DNA of 64,000 bases from Ahniella sp. (lineage in GTDB: Bacteria; Pseudomonadota; Gammaproteobacteria; Xanthomonadales; Ahniellaceae): the NCBI GenBank assembly GCA_016712105.1, contig JADJRU010000009.1, forward strand, positions 62,001-126,000, written 5' to 3'. The notes beneath the pieces are model-generated. The model had not been told where the DNA came from and searched no databases. It saw only the letters and a list, made by a program, of their open reading frames with translations. Below are positions 61,351-64,000 of the stretch, piece by piece. A program made the position numbers and the translations under genes. Each line of letters starts with the position of its first letter. Within the stretch, counting starts at the first letter, position 1.

Positions 61351-63600
61351 TCAGAAACGTGCGTCAAAATTCAGGAAGAACTGGCGCGGCGCCCCGGTCA
61401 GCAAGGTGTAGTTCAAGCCGTCCGGATCGGAGGTGACAAAGCCGTTGCTGCCCACCGTGGCGAAGTATTCCTCATCGAACAGATTGCTGACGTTCGCCGA
61501 GACACGGAGCGATTCGAGAACACCTACGTCCTCGAACGTGTAACCGGCACTGGCATCAGCCAACCAGAAGCTGTCGACCTTGGAATCATTGAGATAGGTT
61601 ATGAATCGTTCATCCGTGAACTTCGCACCGATGCTTGCGTCCAGCGGACCGGCAGACCAGCTCAGCTCGGTAGCGAACAACAACTCCGGAGCGTCGACCA
61701 CGTTCTTGCCGTCGGTTGGCACCAGCGTATCGCCATTCAGGTAATCGGAACCGTACTCGGCCTCATTCCAGGCGATGGAGTTGAACCACTGCAGACCTTC
61801 ATCGAGCTCAAGAACCAACGTACCTTCGATACCCGTTGACTGGACGTCACCGACGTTCGCGAAGCTCGATGGGCAACCCAGGATGCCAGCGCAACGAGCG
61901 ATGGTCAGCAAACGATCCTGGAAGTCGACACGATAGGCGGCAAGTGACGCCTTGTAGGCATCACCCGTCAAGCGCACGCCAACTTCATAGGTGTCCGAAG
62001 TCTCCGGCTCGAGGTCGGCCGCGAACGTATCAAACGCTGCCTGGGTGGTGGGGAACGGACCGCTGACACCGGGACGGAACGCCGACATGTTCTCGGTGTA
62101 ACTGCCGAACAGCTCCACGCCGTCACCCAGACCGTACCGCAAGCCCAACTGCGGCATGAAGTTGTCCTTGGCCTCGATGGTGCCCGAAGCGCGCGTACCG
62201 ATGAGGCTCACTGCATCGATCTCGACATCACTGCCCTTGAAGCCGACGTCGACCGTCATCAAGCCATCCATGAGGTCGATCCGATCAGTGACGAAATACT
62301 GCATCGTGTCGGTATCGAAACGCTGCCGGAACACACGCACGGCCGGATTGCGGTAGAAGAAGATGTCATCCGGCGCACCGGACAACAGGTAGAAATTGCG
62401 CTGCAGGCCGTGCACGCTGGTTTCGGTCCAGAGTCCGGCCTCGATGGTGTGCGCACCAAGACTCAGGCTCAGCGAAGGCATGTAGCCGGTTCGCTCGATG
62501 TCGTATTCCGTGGTGCGCAGAGCGATCGGAATGGTGGGCGACGACGCGGCATAAGGTGTGGCCCAATGTCCCTGGCCTTCATTCCGGTGGTAATAACCTA
62601 CGAGTTTGGTGCTGAGCGCGTCGTTGACGTCCCACTCCATGGTCAGCGAGGCCAGATCGTCGTCTCGCAGCCCGCGGCCGAGATAATAGGCGTCGTCCAG
62701 TGAGTTGACGGCGCCCTGGAAATTGCCGCGAGCCGCGGCCAGCGCACGCTGCCAATCACCCTGGTAGTTGTCCCAGTCCCAGCCCAGGCGCTGCTGTGAT
62801 TCGAGCGAGAGATCGGCGTAGTCCGTTTCCTCGCGACGCGAGGTTGCTGCGTAGGCGGCCAAGGACCAGACGTCTTGCTGATAGAGCGCCTTGCCGTTGA
62901 ACTGCCACTGTTGCTGGGGACCCTCGCCTTTCCACTTGTCGGTTTCGGAGTACACGCCACTCACGTAGCTGGACAGACCATTGTGCTCACCCGTATCGAG
63001 GCTGAGGAAGGTCCGGCGGGCGTTGTCACTGCCGATCATCTGCGACGCGCGCGCGGCGTACTCAAGCGACGGGTCACGCGTAAAGAACTGCGCCGTGCCA
63101 CCCAAGTTGCTCGACGAGGCTGTGCTGATCGCACCGGCACCCTGCGCCAGCTCCACGTATTCAACGTTCTCCGAAATGGCGGCACGACTCACATGCAGGC
63201 CATTGTGATTGCCATAACTCATGTCGCCCAGCGGAATGCCATCCAGCGTGAACCCAAGCTGGTTCTGATTGAAGCCGCGGACGGTGATTCGGGTGGACCA
63301 CTCGTACGCACCAAAAGGATCCGACGAAGTGAAATTGACACCAGGCAGTTTGCCCATGACCTTCAAGGGGCTGGTACCAGGCACGGCACGCTTGAGTTCA
63401 GCGGCGTCGAGCACCTGCACCTGACGGGTTTCACCCTCACCGATCACCGAAATCGTGGCGAGACCTTTGGCGCTTGTTGCTTCGGCATTGGTCTCGGCGT
63501 CTGCGGCAGCGTCTGCTTCAGCAACGCTGTTGGCCATGGTCATGGGCGCCATCAGCGCCAACGTGATCGCGACTGTCAGCGCGTGGGTACGGATCTTCAC
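61351..63600 (-). CDS. TonB-dependent outer-membrane receptor
   Basis: 749 residues from GTG at 63600 (GAAGGA upstream). Signal peptide ALTVAITLALMAPMTMANS. Plug domain about 45-160: VIGEGETRQVQVLDAAELKR, PLKVMGKLPGVNFTSSDPFG, TRITVRGFNQNQLGFTLDGI. Beta-barrel to the end with terminal RQFFLNFDARF (final Phe). It imports a substrate across the outer membrane using TonB energy. The neighbouring phosphatases suggest a phosphorus compound, but the FecA-like plug gives no proof. Four ATGACA-like boxes lie upstream at 63709-63758 (see findings). Confidence 0.9.
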   Translation of the reverse strand: MKIRTHALTVAITLALMAPMTMANSVAEADAAADAETNAEATSAKGLATISVIGEGETRQVQVLDAAELKRAVPGTSPLKVMGKLPGVNFTSSDPFGAYEWSTRITVRGFNQNQLGFTLDGIPLGDMSYGNHNGLHVSRAAISENVEYVELAQGAGAISTASSSNLGGTAQFFTRDPSLEYAARASQMIGSDNARRTFLSLDTGEHNGLSSYVSGVYSETDKWKGEGPQQQWQFNGKALYQQDVWSLAAYAATSRREETDYADLSLESQQRLGWDWDNYQGDWQRALAAARGNFQGAVNSLDDAYYLGRGLRDDDLASLTMEWDVNDALSTKLVGYYHRNEGQGHWATPYAASSPTIPIALRTTEYDIERTGYMPSLSLSLGAHTIEAGLWTETSVHGLQRNFYLLSGAPDDIFFYRNPAVRVFRQRFDTDTMQYFVTDRIDLMDGLMTVDVGFKGSDVEIDAVSLIGTRASGTIEAKDNFMPQLGLRYGLGDGVELFGSYTENMSAFRPGVSGPFPTTQAAFDTFAADLEPETSDTYEVGVRLTGDAYKASLAAYRVDFQDRLLTIARCAGILGCPSSFANVGDVQSTGIEGTLVLELDEGLQWFNSIAWNEAEYGSDYLNGDTLVPTDGKNVVDAPELLFATELSWSAGPLDASIGAKFTDERFITYLNDSKVDSFWLADASAGYTFEDVGVLESLRVSANVSNLFDEEYFATVGSNGFVTSDPDGLNYTLLTGAPRQFFLNFDARF

Positions 63601-63872
63601 GGTAATTTTTCCTTCAAGTGTTTCTGTCGCCCAAGGACCGTCTTTGCGCTCGGCGACCGACTGTGCGCAAGGCCTGTGAAAAATGCCTCGGCAGCATGCA
63701 GAGCGACGGTGACAACGAAAATGCAACGACATGACTCGTTCGCGACAACTGGTGACACCGATGGCACCGGAGACACTCTCTAGCCTGATGAGCCGGATCA
63801 GTCTGCAGGCTCGCCAGCTCGGCTCGGTTCGCCTTATGCTGCGACGTATCCTGTCAACCTGCACCTCGACTC

Positions 63873-64000
63873 ATGTCAAACGATTCTTTCCACTACAGCA
63901 ACGCCGCGCGTCAACAGATTGGTCCGGTCACACGTGCGCAACTTCAGCAGGCGATGCTCGGACCGGCCTGGTTTGCCAGGGCGATGATCTGGCAGGAAGG
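63873..64000 (+). CDS. GYF_2 domain protein, cut by window end
   Basis: 43 residues visible from ATG at 63873, leaving the window. The start SNDSFHYSNAARQQIGPVTR and LQQAMLGPAWFARAMIWQEG match the GYF_2 (DUF4339) pattern (xxYxxxGxxxGPVxxxQL ... WxEG). In Lysobacterales such domains head membrane proteins of unknown function. The remainder is not visible. Confidence 0.7.
   Translation, partial: MSNDSFHYSNAARQQIGPVTRAQLQQAMLGPAWFARAMIWQE

Overview
The window looks like chromosome of a high-GC gammaproteobacterium of the Lysobacterales (Xanthomonadales; a relative of Lysobacter, Dokdonella or Ahniella). The assignment is inferred from gene content: an exosortase H with an IPTL-type sorting substrate, a DUF1631 protein, a Rab-like GTPase signalling operon, the gene order surE-pcm-yqaA-nlpD, and a cassette array of the kind common in this order. 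No rRNA, tRNA or CRISPR was seen.

Region 1 (1-20.9 kb) is ordinary chromosome with long intact genes. On the minus strand a signalling operon runs response regulator, coiled-coil protein, OmpA-like membrane protein, small GTPase, then a sensor or cyclase leaving the window. Beside it lie dodecin and exosortase H. Then come aroK-aroB, an acyl-CoA dehydrogenase with its phosphotransferase-like partner, a giant multi-domain glycosyltransferase, a DUF1631 protein, a potassium channel and a glutathione S-transferase. A lipid group follows: two-domain fatty acyl-CoA reductase, acyl-CoA-binding protein and a TetR regulator.

Region 2 (21.65-43.3 kb) is a gene-cassette array with about 20 attC-like sites and no integron integrase on either strand, so it is a CALIN (cluster of attC sites lacking an integrase) as far as the window shows. 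It has two runs. Each starts with a related ~210-bp leader (21653-21862 and 37796-38008) and ends with a 74-bp tail (33471-33544 and 43227-43300; 71 of 74 bases identical). Cassettes encode small unknown proteins, lipoproteins, TfoX-N, VOC, GNAT and RidA proteins, a WD40 lipoprotein, a HigBA toxin-antitoxin pair, a GIY-YIG nuclease, and a multi-gene ABC three-component (ABC-3C) defence-like system at 38.9-41.4 kb. An IS1182-like element and a 150-bp MITE sit exactly in attC core sites. A complete IS3/IS407-group element with 4-bp target duplications, and fragments of both IS types, are also present. Between the runs lies a block of secreted Lcl/DUF1566-type proteins.

Region 3 (43.3-64 kb) returns to chromosome: a lipoprotein, nlpD, yqaA, pcm and surE on the minus strand. 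On the plus strand follow an IPTL-CTERM secreted protein, a large SdrD-like surface protein, an MsbA-like ABC exporter, a membrane/TPR protein and a Ser/Thr kinase. The end is a phosphorus-related group: PhoX-like phosphatase, PhoD-like phosphatase and a TonB-dependent receptor.

Caution: about 20 apparent single-base indels break reading frames between 23 and 57.5 kb, including in nlpD, whereas I saw none in the first 21 kb or the last 6 kb. Several fall in homopolymers. Residual sequencing error in a hard-to-assemble stretch is as likely as gene decay, so genes marked as frameshifted may be intact in the organism.
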